Numbered from the stretch's first letter, positions 9,246-17,872 are shown. The stretch is DNA of 54,420 nucleotides from Lachnospiraceae bacterium (GCA_021772075.1 JAETNQ010000023.1:1-54420); one strand, 5' to 3'. Notes: generated from the sequence alone by a model not told the origin. A program made the numbers and translations.

Positions 9246-9279
9246 AAAAAGGACACAGGCCTACCGATTGCCTATGTCC
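9246..9279 (-). terminator. intrinsic terminator after gpmI
   Basis: On the minus strand GGACATAGGC and GCCTGTGTCC form a 10-bp stem (one G-U) around a loop, followed by TTTTT. It lies 40 bp past the gpmI stop and before the GntR operon. Confidence 0.88.
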
Positions 9280-9316
9280 CTCTATCCGTCTTATTTACCG
9301 CGATATGGCTTATTTT

Positions 9317-10861
9317 CTATTCCTTGACCAGCAGGGATTTCCCTGTCATTTCCGCCGGCTGTTCCATTCCCATGATCTCGATCATCGTAGGAATAATGTC
9401 CGCCAGGCATCCGCCCTCCCTCAGCGTATAACCTTTCTTATAATTTACGAGGATAAACGGAACCGGATTGGTCGTATGGGCGGTAAACGGTTCGCCCGTC
9501 TCATAATCCACAAGCTGCTCCGCATTGCCGTGGTCCGCGCAGATAAACATCGTCCCGTCCACTTCCTTAATCGCTTCCACAGCCCTGCCCACGCATTCGT
9601 CCACCGCTTCCACCGCTTTGATTGCGGCCGCTTCCACTCCGGTATGCCCAACCATGTCGGGATTGGCAAAATTAATGATGATCACATCATATTTTCCCGA
9701 TTTGATGGCATCCACCAGCTTATCGCATACTTCGTAAGCGCTCATCTGGGGCTTTAAATCATAGGTAGCAACATCTTTGGGGGAATTGACGAGGATTCTG
9801 TCCTCTCCCTTGTTGGGTTCTTCCACGCCTCCGTTAAAGAAGAAGGTGACATGGGCATATTTTTCCGTCTCGGCGATCCTTGCCTGGGTCATCTTATTGG
9901 CCGCCAGCCATTCGCCAAACGTATTTTCCACCGTAATCTTGTGGAACGCCACTTCCTTATTCGGGATTGTGGGGTCATAATCCGAGAAGCACACATAGGT
10001 CAGGTCCAGCCTGTCTCCCCTGTCAAAAGCAGTAAATTCATCGTTGCAGAAACATCTCGTGATCTCCCTCGCCCTGTCCGGCCTGAAGTTAAAAAATATG
10101 ACGGAATCTTTATCCTTGATGGTAGCCACCGGAGCGCCGTCCTTTACGACTACGGTCGGTTTTACGAATTCGTCCGTTTCTCCCCTTTCATAGGACTCTG
10201 CGATAGCCGCTGGACCTCCTGCCGCAGTCAGGCCCTCTCCCTTCGTCAGCGCATCGTAAGCCAGCTTCACCCTGTCGTAATTATTATCCCGGTCCATTGC
10301 ATAATAGCGGCCCATTACGGAAGCCACTTCGCCTACCCCGATCTCTTTCATTTTTTCTTCCAGCTCCTCTACAAAGCCTTTTCCGCTCTCCGGCGGCGTG
10401 TCCCTGCCGTCCAGGAAGCAATGCGCATAAACTTTGGATAAGCCGTTCCTCTTCGCCAGCTCAAGAATTCCATAGATATGGGTATTATGGCTGTGTACCC
10501 CGCCGTCGGACACCAGTCCGAACATATGCAGCGCGGAATCATTTTTCTTGCAATTATTGACTGCATCCAGAAGAGCCGGATTTTCAAAAAACGTGCCGTC
10601 TTGGATCTCTTTCGTGATCCTCGTCAGTTCCTGATACACGATCCGCCCTGCGCCCATATTCAAATGCCCTACTTCGGAGTTGCCCATCTGTCCTTCCGGA
10701 AGGCCTACCGCCATTCCGCTGGCATTTCCTTTTACAAAAGGATATTCCTTCATCAGTCTGTCCATTACCGGAGTAGCCGCTTCCGCTACCGCATTGCCGT
10801 CTTTTCTTTCATTCAGCCCATACCCGTCAAGAATCATTAAAACTGTTGGTTTCCTGCTCAT
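9317..10861 (-). CDS. gpmI: 2,3-bisphosphoglycerate-independent phosphoglycerate mutase
   Basis: This enzyme interconverts 3- and 2-phosphoglycerate using two Mn ions. The 514-aa product has the alkaline-phosphatase-fold hallmarks: MILDGYG at the N terminus, the phosphorylated serine Ser62 in GQMGNSEVGHLNMGAGR, DGGVHSH, DGRDTPP, and the C-terminal metal site FANPDMVGHTG and ADHGNAEQ. The start ATG at 10861 follows AAAGGAGAGAAAAA; the longer frame to 10987 runs through the promoter and is rejected. It is a single-gene transcript with its own promoter and terminator. Confidence 0.97.
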   Translation of the reverse strand: MSRKPTVLMILDGYGLNERKDGNAVAEAATPVMDRLMKEYPFVKGNASGMAVGLPEGQMGNSEVGHLNMGAGRIVYQELTRITKEIQDGTFFENPALLDAVNNCKKNDSALHMFGLVSDGGVHSHNTHIYGILELAKRNGLSKVYAHCFLDGRDTPPESGKGFVEELEEKMKEIGVGEVASVMGRYYAMDRDNNYDRVKLAYDALTKGEGLTAAGGPAAIAESYERGETDEFVKPTVVVKDGAPVATIKDKDSVIFFNFRPDRAREITRCFCNDEFTAFDRGDRLDLTYVCFSDYDPTIPNKEVAFHKITVENTFGEWLAANKMTQARIAETEKYAHVTFFFNGGVEEPNKGEDRILVNSPKDVATYDLKPQMSAYEVCDKLVDAIKSGKYDVIIINFANPDMVGHTGVEAAAIKAVEAVDECVGRAVEAIKEVDGTMFICADHGNAEQLVDYETGEPFTAHTTNPVPFILVNYKKGYTLREGGCLADIIPTMIEIMGMEQPAEMTGKSLLVKE

Positions 10862-10927
10862 TTTTTCTCTCCTTTTCTCTATTTTTACTGCCAGCCTCTG
10901 CCCGGCATATATTATAATCCGACTGTA

Positions 10928-10956
10928 ATTATACCCATTTTTTTCCCTGTTGTAAA
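10928..10956 (-). promoter_or_regulatory. promoter of gpmI
   Basis: On the minus strand TTTACA (10951-10956) is followed after 17 bp by TATAAT (10928-10933). It is divergent from the promoter of the cation transporter at 10972-11000. Confidence 0.75.
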
Positions 10957-10971
10957 CACGGAAATTAATGT

Positions 10972-11000
10972 TTGTATTTTTTCCCAAAAAGAGCTAAAAT
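10972..11000 (+). promoter_or_regulatory. promoter of the cation diffusion facilitator gene
   Basis: TTGTAT (10972-10977) and TAAAAT (10995-11000) are 17 bp apart on the plus strand, about 40 bp before the start codon of the transporter gene. Confidence 0.65.
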
Positions 11001-11039
11001 AGCCATATTGTTATGAAGCATACAGTTATGGAGGTTATT

Positions 11040-12218
11040 ATGGTATCTTTACTTGCAAAAATATTGATTAAAAATAGAGACAACACATCGGCGCCAGAAG
11101 TGCGCAAAGCTTACGGGATTCTTTGCGGCAGCGTGGGCATCGGCTTGAATATCCTGTTGTTTGCCGGAAAGTTCCTGGCAGGCCTGATCAGCGGTTCCAT
11201 CGCGATCACCGCAGATGCTTTCAACAACCTGTCCGATGCCGGTTCTTCCCTGATTACTTTGGTAGGCTTTCAGATGGCCGGCCAGAAACCGGATCCCCAC
11301 CATCCTTTCGGGCATGGCCGGATCGAGTATCTGTCCGGACTTTTTGTTTCCGCCGCCATCCTTATTATGGCTTTCGAGCTGGTACGTACTTCCTTCGATA
11401 AAATTATCCGCCCGGAACCCGTCGAATTCAGTATCCTTACGATCGCAATCCTGCTCGTTTCCATCGCTGTCAAACTTTACATGGCATATTACAATAACCG
11501 CATCGGCAAAAAAATAGACAGCGCCGCCATGAACGCTACCGCTACCGACAGTTTGAGCGATACCATGGCTACCACCGTCGTCCTGATCGCCTCGGTCACA
11601 GCCCATTTCACCGGGCTTAATATCGACGGATACTGCGGCGTCCTTGTGGGCCTGTTCATTTTTTACGCCGGATACTGCGCCGCCAAAGACACCATCAGCC
11701 CTTTGCTCGGCCAGCCGCCCCACCCGGATTTTGTCAAAAATGTGGAACGGATCGTTATGAGCTATGAGCATGTCCAGGGAATCCACGATATGGTCGTCCA
11801 CGATTACGGCCCGGGCCGTGTCATGATCTCCCTCCATGCCGAAGTCCCTGCAGACGGCAGCCTTCTCGTACTCCATGATATGATTGACAACATCGAACAC
11901 CGCCTTCACGACGAACTTCAATGCGATGCCGTCATCCATATGGATCCGGTCATCACCGACGACGAACAGACAAACCATCTGCGGCAGACCGTCGCCGACC
12001 TGTTGAAAGATACCTATCCGGAAGTCCTCTTCCACGACTTCCGTTTGGTCAAAGGCCCTACCCATACCAATATCATCTTTGATATCGTCGTTCCTTTTTC
12101 TTATAAGGAAAGCGACGAAGCAATCACCGATTTCCTGAAAAAGGAAATACATAACATCAATGACTCTTATTTTGCCGTTATCCAGGTAGACAAAGCCTAT
12201 ACCGGCAATGTGTTATAA
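11040..12218 (+). CDS. cation diffusion facilitator transporter with doubled C-terminal domain
   Basis: CDF proteins export divalent metals such as Zn, Mn or Fe in exchange for protons. The 392-aa product has the classical TM2 metal site TADAFNNLSDAGSS (D59, D66), the HHPFGHGR motif (87-94) and a DSLSDTMATTVVL stretch in TM5. It is longer than the usual 300 aa: after a first cytosolic domain (about 210-290, ending VIHMDPV) comes a second similar block (about 300-390, with LVKGPTHTNIIFDIVVPF). The start at 11040 follows GGAGGTTATT; an upstream ATG at 11013 is possible but overlaps this site. It is monocistronic. The metal cannot be named from sequence. Confidence 0.9.
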   Translation: MVSLLAKILIKNRDNTSAPEVRKAYGILCGSVGIGLNILLFAGKFLAGLISGSIAITADAFNNLSDAGSSLITLVGFQMAGQKPDPHHPFGHGRIEYLSGLFVSAAILIMAFELVRTSFDKIIRPEPVEFSILTIAILLVSIAVKLYMAYYNNRIGKKIDSAAMNATATDSLSDTMATTVVLIASVTAHFTGLNIDGYCGVLVGLFIFYAGYCAAKDTISPLLGQPPHPDFVKNVERIVMSYEHVQGIHDMVVHDYGPGRVMISLHAEVPADGSLLVLHDMIDNIEHRLHDELQCDAVIHMDPVITDDEQTNHLRQTVADLLKDTYPEVLFHDFRLVKGPTHTNIIFDIVVPFSYKESDEAITDFLKKEIHNINDSYFAVIQVDKAYTGNVL

Positions 12219-12257
12219 GGTTATCCGTAAGAAAATTGATTTCTTCCACTCGCTCTA

Positions 12258-12286
12258 TTGACAATTCATATTTCTCCTTATATAAT
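12258..12286 (+). promoter_or_regulatory. consensus sigma-A promoter of the small-membrane-protein/ybjQ pair
   Basis: TTGACA (12258-12263), 17-bp spacer, TATAAT (12281-12286): both hexamers match the consensus fully, so a repressor is expected to control it. The inverted repeat at 12287-12316 covers the start site. Confidence 0.9.
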
Positions 12287-12316
12287 TCTGTTGTATTATT
12301 TAATTAATACAACAGA
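12287..12316. promoter_or_regulatory. perfect 12-bp inverted repeat over the transcription start, likely operator
   Basis: TCTGTTGTATTA and TAATACAACAGA are perfect inverse copies separated by TTTAAT. The repeat begins directly after the -10 hexamer, so it spans the start site, a classical repressor position; as RNA it would be a 5' hairpin. The core TGTATTA/TAATACA resembles the arms of the GntR dyad at 9150-9170 (TGTACTA/TAATACA), though spacing differs by one base. Confidence 0.75.
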
Positions 12317-12346
12317 ACACATGAACCTGGCAGGGAGGTAAGTATT

Positions 12347-12574
12347 ATGAATATGCATACAAAAAAAATGATTGCGCCTATCATTATCGTATCCCTTTTA
12401 GTCCTTTATTACATAGGCTTTTTTATTCTTTGCATGCTCATTCCCATAGCTCCATTGCCAAAGCTTCTGTTAGGGCTTGTGCCGCTTCTGCTTGCGGGGG
12501 TGGGGGTATATGTCCTGGTAGAACGAATCAAAGAGATAAGGAGCGGTGAGGAAGATGATCTTAGTAACTACTGA
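12347..12574 (+). CDS. small two-helix membrane protein, unknown function
   Basis: A 75-aa protein with two hydrophobic segments (APIIIVSLLVLYYIGFFILCML, about 10-31, and LLLGLVPLLLAGVGVYVLV, about 40-58) and a charged end ERIKEIRSGEEDDLSNY. GGGAGG lies 9 nt before the ATG. I do not recognise a named family. Its last codons overlap the ybjQ-type gene, so the two are translated as a pair under the regulated promoter upstream, which suggests a joint job at the membrane. Confidence 0.75.
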   Translation: MNMHTKKMIAPIIIVSLLVLYYIGFFILCMLIPIAPLPKLLLGLVPLLLAGVGVYVLVERIKEIRSGEEDDLSNY

Positions 12575-12866
12575 TTACATTTCAGGCAAAGAATTAGAAA
12601 TGCTGGGGCTTGTAAAAGGAAGCACCATACAATCAAAAAATATCGGAAGGGATATCACGCAGGGCTTCAAAACCCTTGTAGGCGGAGAATTGGGAGCCTA
12701 TACGGAAATGATGAACGATGCAAGAGCCCTGGCAACCAAAAGAATGGTTGCGGAAGCAGAATCCATGGGCGCTGACGCCATTGTAAACATCCGTTACGCT
12801 TCCTCCGCTGTTATGCAGGGAGCTGCAGAGGTAATGGCTTACGGCACTGCCGTTAAATTCGTATAG
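12555..12866 (+). CDS. YbjQ/UPF0145-family protein
   Basis: The 103-aa product reads MILVTTDYISGKELEMLGLVKGSTIQSKNIGRDI and later AESMGADAIVNIRYASS...AYGTAVKF, the signature of the YbjQ (heavy-metal-binding-like, UPF0145) family, which forms pentamers; its physiological role is not settled. I chose the ATG at 12555 since family members start with this MxLVTTD stretch; a GTG at 12546 is an alternative. AAGGAG lies 12 nt upstream within the preceding gene, whose end it overlaps by 20 bp. No terminator with a T-run follows; structured DNA does. Confidence 0.88.
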   Translation: MILVTTDYISGKELEMLGLVKGSTIQSKNIGRDITQGFKTLVGGELGAYTEMMNDARALATKRMVAEAESMGADAIVNIRYASSAVMQGAAEVMAYGTAVKFV

Positions 12867-12891
12867 AATCCGCGGGCCAGCGTTTGAAAAT

Positions 12892-12969
12892 CGAGTAGGG
12901 GGGATTTATCTTCCCCTGCTCGCCGCGCGGGGCCACGTTGCATAAGCAACAATTTCATCTGTGCGCCCC
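12892..12969. repeat. intergenic multi-hairpin sequence after ybjQ
   Basis: Three nested or adjacent foldings lie here: CGAGTAGGGG with CCCCTGCTCG (12892-12922, 10 bp with one G-U), GTTGC-ATAA-GCAAC (12937-12950), and an outer GGGGCCAC (12929-12936) with GTGCGCCCC (12961-12969). The block is GC-rich compared with its surroundings and sits between ybjQ and the tRNA-Thr terminator. It may be a dispersed palindromic element or the 3' structure of the ybjQ transcript. Confidence 0.55.
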
Positions 12970-12976
12970 TGCGCAT

Positions 12977-13014
12977 AAAAAGGATTGCCACATATTTCTG
13001 TGGCAATCCTTTTT
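12977..13014. terminator. bidirectional terminator between ybjQ and tRNA-Thr
   Basis: AAAAAGGATTGCCACA and TGTGGCAATCCTTTTT are perfect inverse copies around a 6-nt loop, with A-tract on one side and T-tract on the other, so it can end transcripts from both sides: ybjQ on plus and tRNA-Thr on minus. Confidence 0.92.
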
Positions 13015-13015
13015 C

Positions 13016-13088
<73 letters not shown>

Positions 13089-13101
13089 ACTCGCAAATGC
13101 T

Positions 13102-13130
13102 ATTATACAGGGTAATTCTATTTTTTGCAA
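13102..13130 (-). promoter_or_regulatory. promoter of tRNA-Thr
   Basis: On the minus strand TTGCAA (13125-13130), 17-bp spacer, TATAAT (13102-13107), ending 14 bp before the tRNA. It lies just after the mscS-type stop codon. Confidence 0.8.
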
Positions 13131-13148
13131 GAACAAATTTCAATAAAT

Positions 13149-13997
13149 TTAATTTTTTATCATTTTTTTCGTTTTTCCCTTCTTCCTTCCTGTCAAATGG
13201 AGATCCATCTGGGGATAGGGAATGCCGATTTCGGCTTCATCCAAAGCGTATTTTATGTTTTCTGTCAGGCGCCATTTCCCCTGCCAGTAACCATCCATGG
13301 GGAACCAGCAGCGGATTCCCAGATTCACAGAGCTTTCGGCCAGCTCGTCCACATAGGCAAAATGTTCCTTTTCCTTTAAGACTCCTTCGTCTTCTTCCAA
13401 AACTTTCTGCACAACCTCCTTTGCCCGGCGAATATCCGCGTCATAAGATATCCCGACTTTGATATCCAGCCGTCTGCTGTCGCAAGCGGTTACGTTGGTC
13501 AGACTGGAATTGGCCAGCGTTCCGTTCGGCAGCACGATCACTCTGTTATCCACCGTCGCCAGCTTCGTGTAAAACAGTTCTATGGATGTTACTGTTCCTT
13601 CGTTGCCGTTCGTATCCTCTTTGATATAATCGCCTACCTTAAAAGGTTTCAGTACCAGAATCAGAACACCGCCCACAAAATTCGCCAGGCTCCCCTGGAT
13701 AGCCAAGCCGATGGCAACGCCTGCGGAACCCAGCAACGCCAGAATGCTCGCCGCATCCAGGCCGAAACCGGATGCTATCGTGATCAGCAAAACAACATAT
13801 AAAGAAAACTTGAGAAAGGAATCGATAAATTGTATGACTCCCTGATCCGCGCTTCCTCTTTCCAAAGATTTCTTCACCAATTTGCGTACCACTTTGATCA
13901 GTTGCGCGCCGATGAACAGCACAATGGCGGCCAGCACGATCCTAATTCCCAGATGCAACGCCTTTTCCGGCAGTTCCTGCATAAATTTCTCTATCAT
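13149..13997 (-). CDS. small-conductance mechanosensitive channel, MscS family
   Basis: The channel opens under membrane tension and releases solutes during osmotic downshock. The 282-aa protein has three N-terminal helices (about 15-110: IRIVLAAIVLFIGAQLI, FSLYVVLLITIASGF, and the pore helix with ASILALLGSAGVAIGLAIQGSLANFVGGVLIL) followed by the conserved beta domain (PFKVGDYIKEDTNGNEGTVTSIELFYTKLATVDNRVIVLPNGTL). Length and order match MscS/YggB. The ATG follows AGGAGATTGGTATTGGA, a slightly long spacing. It ends a run with glgB 15 bp upstream, so the two may be co-transcribed. Confidence 0.95.
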   Translation of the reverse strand: MIEKFMQELPEKALHLGIRIVLAAIVLFIGAQLIKVVRKLVKKSLERGSADQGVIQFIDSFLKFSLYVVLLITIASGFGLDAASILALLGSAGVAIGLAIQGSLANFVGGVLILVLKPFKVGDYIKEDTNGNEGTVTSIELFYTKLATVDNRVIVLPNGTLANSSLTNVTACDSRRLDIKVGISYDADIRRAKEVVQKVLEEDEGVLKEKEHFAYVDELAESSVNLGIRCWFPMDGYWQGKWRLTENIKYALDEAEIGIPYPQMDLHLTGRKKGKTKKMIKN

Positions 13998-14012
13998 TCC
14001 AATACCAATCTC

Positions 14013-16496
14013 CTATTCCGCTTTTTTCTTTTTCTTTTTTTCCGCCGTTTTTTGTTCCTTTATGACTTTTTCTTCTTCCTGTCTGACTAATTCCACTTCT
14101 TTCAGCATCTGTTCCGCGCGTTCCTTCGCTTCTTCCGCTTCGCGCAGCGCTTTTTCGATTTCTGCTTCTTTTTCCAGACGCTCTCTCTCCAATTGCTCTA
14201 TCTTCTCCAAGCGCTTTCTTTCTTCGGCTGCTTCCCGCTCTTCTCTTTCTTTTTCTTTCTTCTTCCTGTCAATTTCCTTCTGTTCCTCTTCCGTATATGG
14301 GGTATATCCAAAAATACTTACCGAAAGCGGGGCGCTCGTCATACGGATGGAATTTTCCCTGCCGTCGTATTCCTCTTCCACGGAACAGATCGTTTCCGCA
14401 TTCACATTGCCTTCTCCTCCGAATTCTTCTGCATCCGTATTCAATATTTCTTTATATTTTCCGGCATAAGGCACGCCGATCGTGAATTCCCGGCACACGT
14501 TCGCAAAGTTAGCCACCACGACAAGCGTCTCTTCCGGCGTATCCGCCTTGCGCAGAAAGACGAGCATACAATCATTGGAAGATATGCAATTCACCCATTC
14601 AAAGCCGTTCCATGAAGTATCGTACTTATACAAAGCAGGGGAAGAAGTATACAGCCTGTTCAATGCTTTTACAAGATTCTGCACCCCTTTATGGCTGTCA
14701 TAGGCGGTAAGCCCCCATTCTACTTCCCTTTCTTCGTTCCATTCGTCAAACTCCCCGATATCCTGCCCCATAAACAGCAGTTTTTTCCCCGGATGCGTCA
14801 TCATATAGGCATAGGTCAGCCTTAAATTGGCAAATTTATCTTTGATTTCTCCCGGCATTTTCCCGATCAGGGTTCCCTTTCCATGAACCACTTCATCGTG
14901 GGAGAATACGAGCATAAACTGCTCGCTGTAAGCATAGATCATGCTAAAAGTCAGTTCATTATGGTGATGCGCCCTGAAATACGGGTCACAGGCGATATAT
15001 CCGAGAAAATCATTCATCCATCCCATATTCCATTTAATATCGAAGCCAAGTCCGTTGTCCTCCAGGTCGCCCGTCACCTTCGGCCATGCCGTGGATTCCT
15101 CCGCGATCATCAGCACACCCTCGTCGCGTCTCTTTACGATCGAATTCAAATGTTTTAAAAATTCCACGGCTTCCAGGTTCTCATGTCCGCCGTAAATATT
15201 AGCTACCCATTCCCCGTCATTTTTTCCATAGTCCAGATAAAGCATGGAAGCCACCGCATCCATGCGGATACCGTCCGCGTGGTACTGCTCGATCCAGTAT
15301 AAAGCATTAGCGATCAGATAATTGGAAACCTGGGGGCGGCCGTAATTATAAATCAGCGTTCCCCAATGGGGGTGGCTTCCCTTTCTCGGATCCTGATGTT
15401 CATAAAGACATGTTCCGTCAAAATTGGACAGGCCGTAAGCATCCCTTGGAAAATGGGCGGGAACCCAGTCCAGGATAACGCCGATGCCTGCTTTATGCAT
15501 TTCATTCATAAAAAACATAAAGTCTTCGTTCGTGCCATATCTTGCCGTAGGCGCATAATAGCCGATTACCTGGTATCCCCAGGAACCGTCGAAAGGATGC
15601 TCCATCACCGGCATCAATTCGATATGGGTATAGCCCATTTCTTTTACATACTCGGCAACAAGGGGGGCAAGCTCCCGATAATTCATATATCCTCCTTCTT
15701 CCCCTTGGTGGAAAGAGCCAAGATACAATTCATAAATGCTGATCGGCTTATCGCTTCCCTGCCTTTCCTTCCTTCCCTGCATCCACTCCTTGTCTTCCCA
15801 TTTTACCTTGCTCCCCGCGTCTTCTCTTATGACGGATGCGGTGTCCGGCCTAAGCTGCTGCCCAAAAGCATAAGGATCCGCTTTCAGATAAGTCAGGCCG
15901 CCCTTTACCTTTACTTCATATTTGTAGTTCTGCCCCGCTTTTGCATCCGGCACAAAAATCTCGAAAATCCCTGAATCGCCTAATTTTCGCATCTGATGGA
16001 TGCGCCCGTCCCACTCGTTAAAATCCCCCACCGTGCTGACGCGCAGGGCATTCGGCGCCCATACCGCAAAATAAACCCCTTTCACCCCATCCACCGTCAT
16101 AGGATGGGCGCCCAGTTTCTGGTATATCGTATAGTGGATTCCAGCGGCAAATTTATCCATATCGCTTTCATCGATCTGAGGCGCAAAATTATAAGCATCT
16201 TTTACTTTTTTCAAGCTGCCGTTCTCATATTCCGCAATATATTCATAGGAAAGAGAAATCTTTCCCGGAATAAGCACGGCAAAAAATCCCTGCTCATCCG
16301 CCATTTCCATTTCATAGCTTTTCTTATCCTTCTTATTTTGTAAAATGACGCTCTTCGCTCCTGGAAGATATGCCTGTACGAGGGTATTATTCCCGACCGC
16401 ATGCGCCCCCAGCGTCCGGTGCGGATTCTCCGATTCCGAATAAATAATTTCCTCAATATCCGGCCAATTCATCAATTTATACAATTTGTTATTCAT
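14013..16496 (-). CDS. glgB: 1,4-alpha-glucan branching enzyme with charged C-terminal tail
   Basis: GlgB makes alpha-1,6 branches in glycogen. The 827-aa product has an N-terminal carbohydrate-binding module (about 128-200, with VYFAVWAPNALRVSTVGDFNEWDG), the GH13 barrel with nucleophile Asp413 in DGIRMDAVAS, acid Glu466 in LMIAEES, and FSHDEVVHGKG, then a C-terminal beta domain ending near SIFGYTPYTEEE. Beyond it lie about 90 residues almost only of Glu, Lys, Arg and Ala, a predicted coiled coil ending KKKKKK, which usual GlgB proteins lack. The start at 16496 follows GGAGG by 7 nt. No other glycogen genes are nearby. Confidence 0.95.
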   Translation of the reverse strand: MNNKLYKLMNWPDIEEIIYSESENPHRTLGAHAVGNNTLVQAYLPGAKSVILQNKKDKKSYEMEMADEQGFFAVLIPGKISLSYEYIAEYENGSLKKVKDAYNFAPQIDESDMDKFAAGIHYTIYQKLGAHPMTVDGVKGVYFAVWAPNALRVSTVGDFNEWDGRIHQMRKLGDSGIFEIFVPDAKAGQNYKYEVKVKGGLTYLKADPYAFGQQLRPDTASVIREDAGSKVKWEDKEWMQGRKERQGSDKPISIYELYLGSFHQGEEGGYMNYRELAPLVAEYVKEMGYTHIELMPVMEHPFDGSWGYQVIGYYAPTARYGTNEDFMFFMNEMHKAGIGVILDWVPAHFPRDAYGLSNFDGTCLYEHQDPRKGSHPHWGTLIYNYGRPQVSNYLIANALYWIEQYHADGIRMDAVASMLYLDYGKNDGEWVANIYGGHENLEAVEFLKHLNSIVKRRDEGVLMIAEESTAWPKVTGDLEDNGLGFDIKWNMGWMNDFLGYIACDPYFRAHHHNELTFSMIYAYSEQFMLVFSHDEVVHGKGTLIGKMPGEIKDKFANLRLTYAYMMTHPGKKLLFMGQDIGEFDEWNEEREVEWGLTAYDSHKGVQNLVKALNRLYTSSPALYKYDTSWNGFEWVNCISSNDCMLVFLRKADTPEETLVVVANFANVCREFTIGVPYAGKYKEILNTDAEEFGGEGNVNAETICSVEEEYDGRENSIRMTSAPLSVSIFGYTPYTEEEQKEIDRKKKEKEREEREAAEERKRLEKIEQLERERLEKEAEIEKALREAEEAKERAEQMLKEVELVRQEEEKVIKEQKTAEKKKKKKAE

Positions 16497-16539
16497 AAAC
16501 ATCCTCCGTTCCTGCACTGTCTTCAGTACCATTCTTTTT

Positions 16540-17787
16540 TTATATTCTATGGATCAGCAATCCGCTTCTTAACTTCGGTTCGAACCAAGTGGACTTCGGC
16601 GGCATCAGCTGCCCGGCATCCGCAACGGCAAACAGCTCCTCCACCGAAGTGGGATACAGGGAAAACGCCACGGCGGCATCCGTATGTACCCGGCGTTCCA
16701 GTTCTTCCAGCCCCCGTATGCCTCCTACAAAATCAATCCGCTTATCCGTCTTAGGATCCCTTATTCCAAGTACCGGATCCAGCAGCTTATCTTGTAAAAC
16801 CGCTACATCCAGCCCCTTCTCCGGGTGTCCGCTTTCATAGTCTTCCCGGAACGCTTCCTTTATTTTCAGACTGTACCAGCCATCTTCCAGATACATTCCA
16901 AAATGACCCTTTTCCTGGGGCCGATACGGCTCCGGACCTGTTTTTTCCACCAGAAAATTTTCCGAAATGCGGCGTATCAGCTCTTCTTTTCCCAATCCGT
17001 TCAGGTCTTTCACCACCCGGTTATAATCCATAATCATCAGCTGGTCATCGGGAAACAGGACGGAAAGAAAATAATTGAATTCTTCTTTCCCCGTGCTCCC
17101 AGGATCGGCTTCCCTGCGCTTCAGGGAAACTTTTACCGCAGAAGCGCATCTGTGATGCCCATCCGCAATATACATCCGGTCCACTTCCCGGAATGCTTCC
17201 CTCACCTTATTTACTGCCCCGGCTTCCCCGATCCTCCAGATCCTATGGACAACTCCGTCGGAAGCTGTAAAATCATAGAGAGGCTTTTCTCCACAAGCTC
17301 TTTTCACCTCTTCCTGTATCACAGGATGGGAACGGTACGCCAGAAAAATAGGCCCCGTCTGCGCCCGGCAGGCATCCACATGGCGTATGCGGTCGATCTC
17401 CTTATCTTCCCGGGTATTCTCATGCTTCCTGATTACTTGGCGCAGATAATCATCTACGGAAGAACAGGCAGCTATCCCTGTCTGTGACCTGCCGTCCATC
17501 ACCAATTCATACACATAATAGCATTCCCAGGCTTCTTCCACCAGCTCCCCGTCTGCCACCATTCCCCAAAGCAGATCGCGGGCTTTTTCGTACACAGCAT
17601 CCGTATAAGCGTCCACATCGTCCGCAAACTGCGTTTCCGCCCTGTCGATCCGCAGAAAGGACAACGGTTCCCTTTCTACTTCCCGCTTCGCCTCCTCCCT
17701 GCTGTATACGTCATAAGGAAGAGCAGCTATTCTCCGTTCCAGTCCCTCTTTGGGCCGGATTGCCCTGAAAGGTTTTACGTCTGCCAT
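16540..17787 (-). CDS. DUF1015 family protein
   Basis: A 415-aa cytosolic protein that reads MADVKPFRAIRP...AALPYDVYSREEAK at the N terminus and has the family's best-kept motif YIADGHHRCASAVKV (about 220-235). The DGHHR run resembles the GxxR signature of the ParB/sulfiredoxin fold, which in the archaeal serine kinase SerK binds nucleotide; a role on serine or phosphoserine is thus possible but not shown. In other Clostridia the gene often lies near serA/serC (recollection, not checked); here serA-serC are 2 kb away. The ATG lacks a strong SD. It lies upstream of glgB with a 43-bp gap. Confidence 0.85.
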   Translation of the reverse strand: MADVKPFRAIRPKEGLERRIAALPYDVYSREEAKREVEREPLSFLRIDRAETQFADDVDAYTDAVYEKARDLLWGMVADGELVEEAWECYYVYELVMDGRSQTGIAACSSVDDYLRQVIRKHENTREDKEIDRIRHVDACRAQTGPIFLAYRSHPVIQEEVKRACGEKPLYDFTASDGVVHRIWRIGEAGAVNKVREAFREVDRMYIADGHHRCASAVKVSLKRREADPGSTGKEEFNYFLSVLFPDDQLMIMDYNRVVKDLNGLGKEELIRRISENFLVEKTGPEPYRPQEKGHFGMYLEDGWYSLKIKEAFREDYESGHPEKGLDVAVLQDKLLDPVLGIRDPKTDKRIDFVGGIRGLEELERRVHTDAAVAFSLYPTSVEELFAVADAGQLMPPKSTWFEPKLRSGLLIHRI

Positions 17788-17840
17788 ATATCCATCCTCG
17801 CATTTTCTATTTTATATCAATTATTTTAGCAAATTAACCT

Positions 17841-17869
17841 ATACAGCACAAGCGCCAAGTGATAAAATG
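17841..17869 (+). promoter_or_regulatory. promoter of the small acidic gene, extended -10
   Basis: TATACA (17841-17846), 17-bp spacer ending in TGA, then TAAAAT (17864-17869): a weak -35 with an extended -10. Divergent from the DUF1015 gene. Confidence 0.5.
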
Positions 17870-17872
17870 TTA

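Noticed and set aside
10862-11039. Riboswitch (for example yybP-ykoY type) before the cation transporter
   Set aside because: The leader from the predicted start to the ATG is only about 35 nt, too short, and no motif is visible.
11049-12152. 367-aa minus-strand frame opposite the cation transporter gene
   Set aside because: A shadow of codon bias; the plus-strand protein has clear CDF motifs, ribosome site and promoter.
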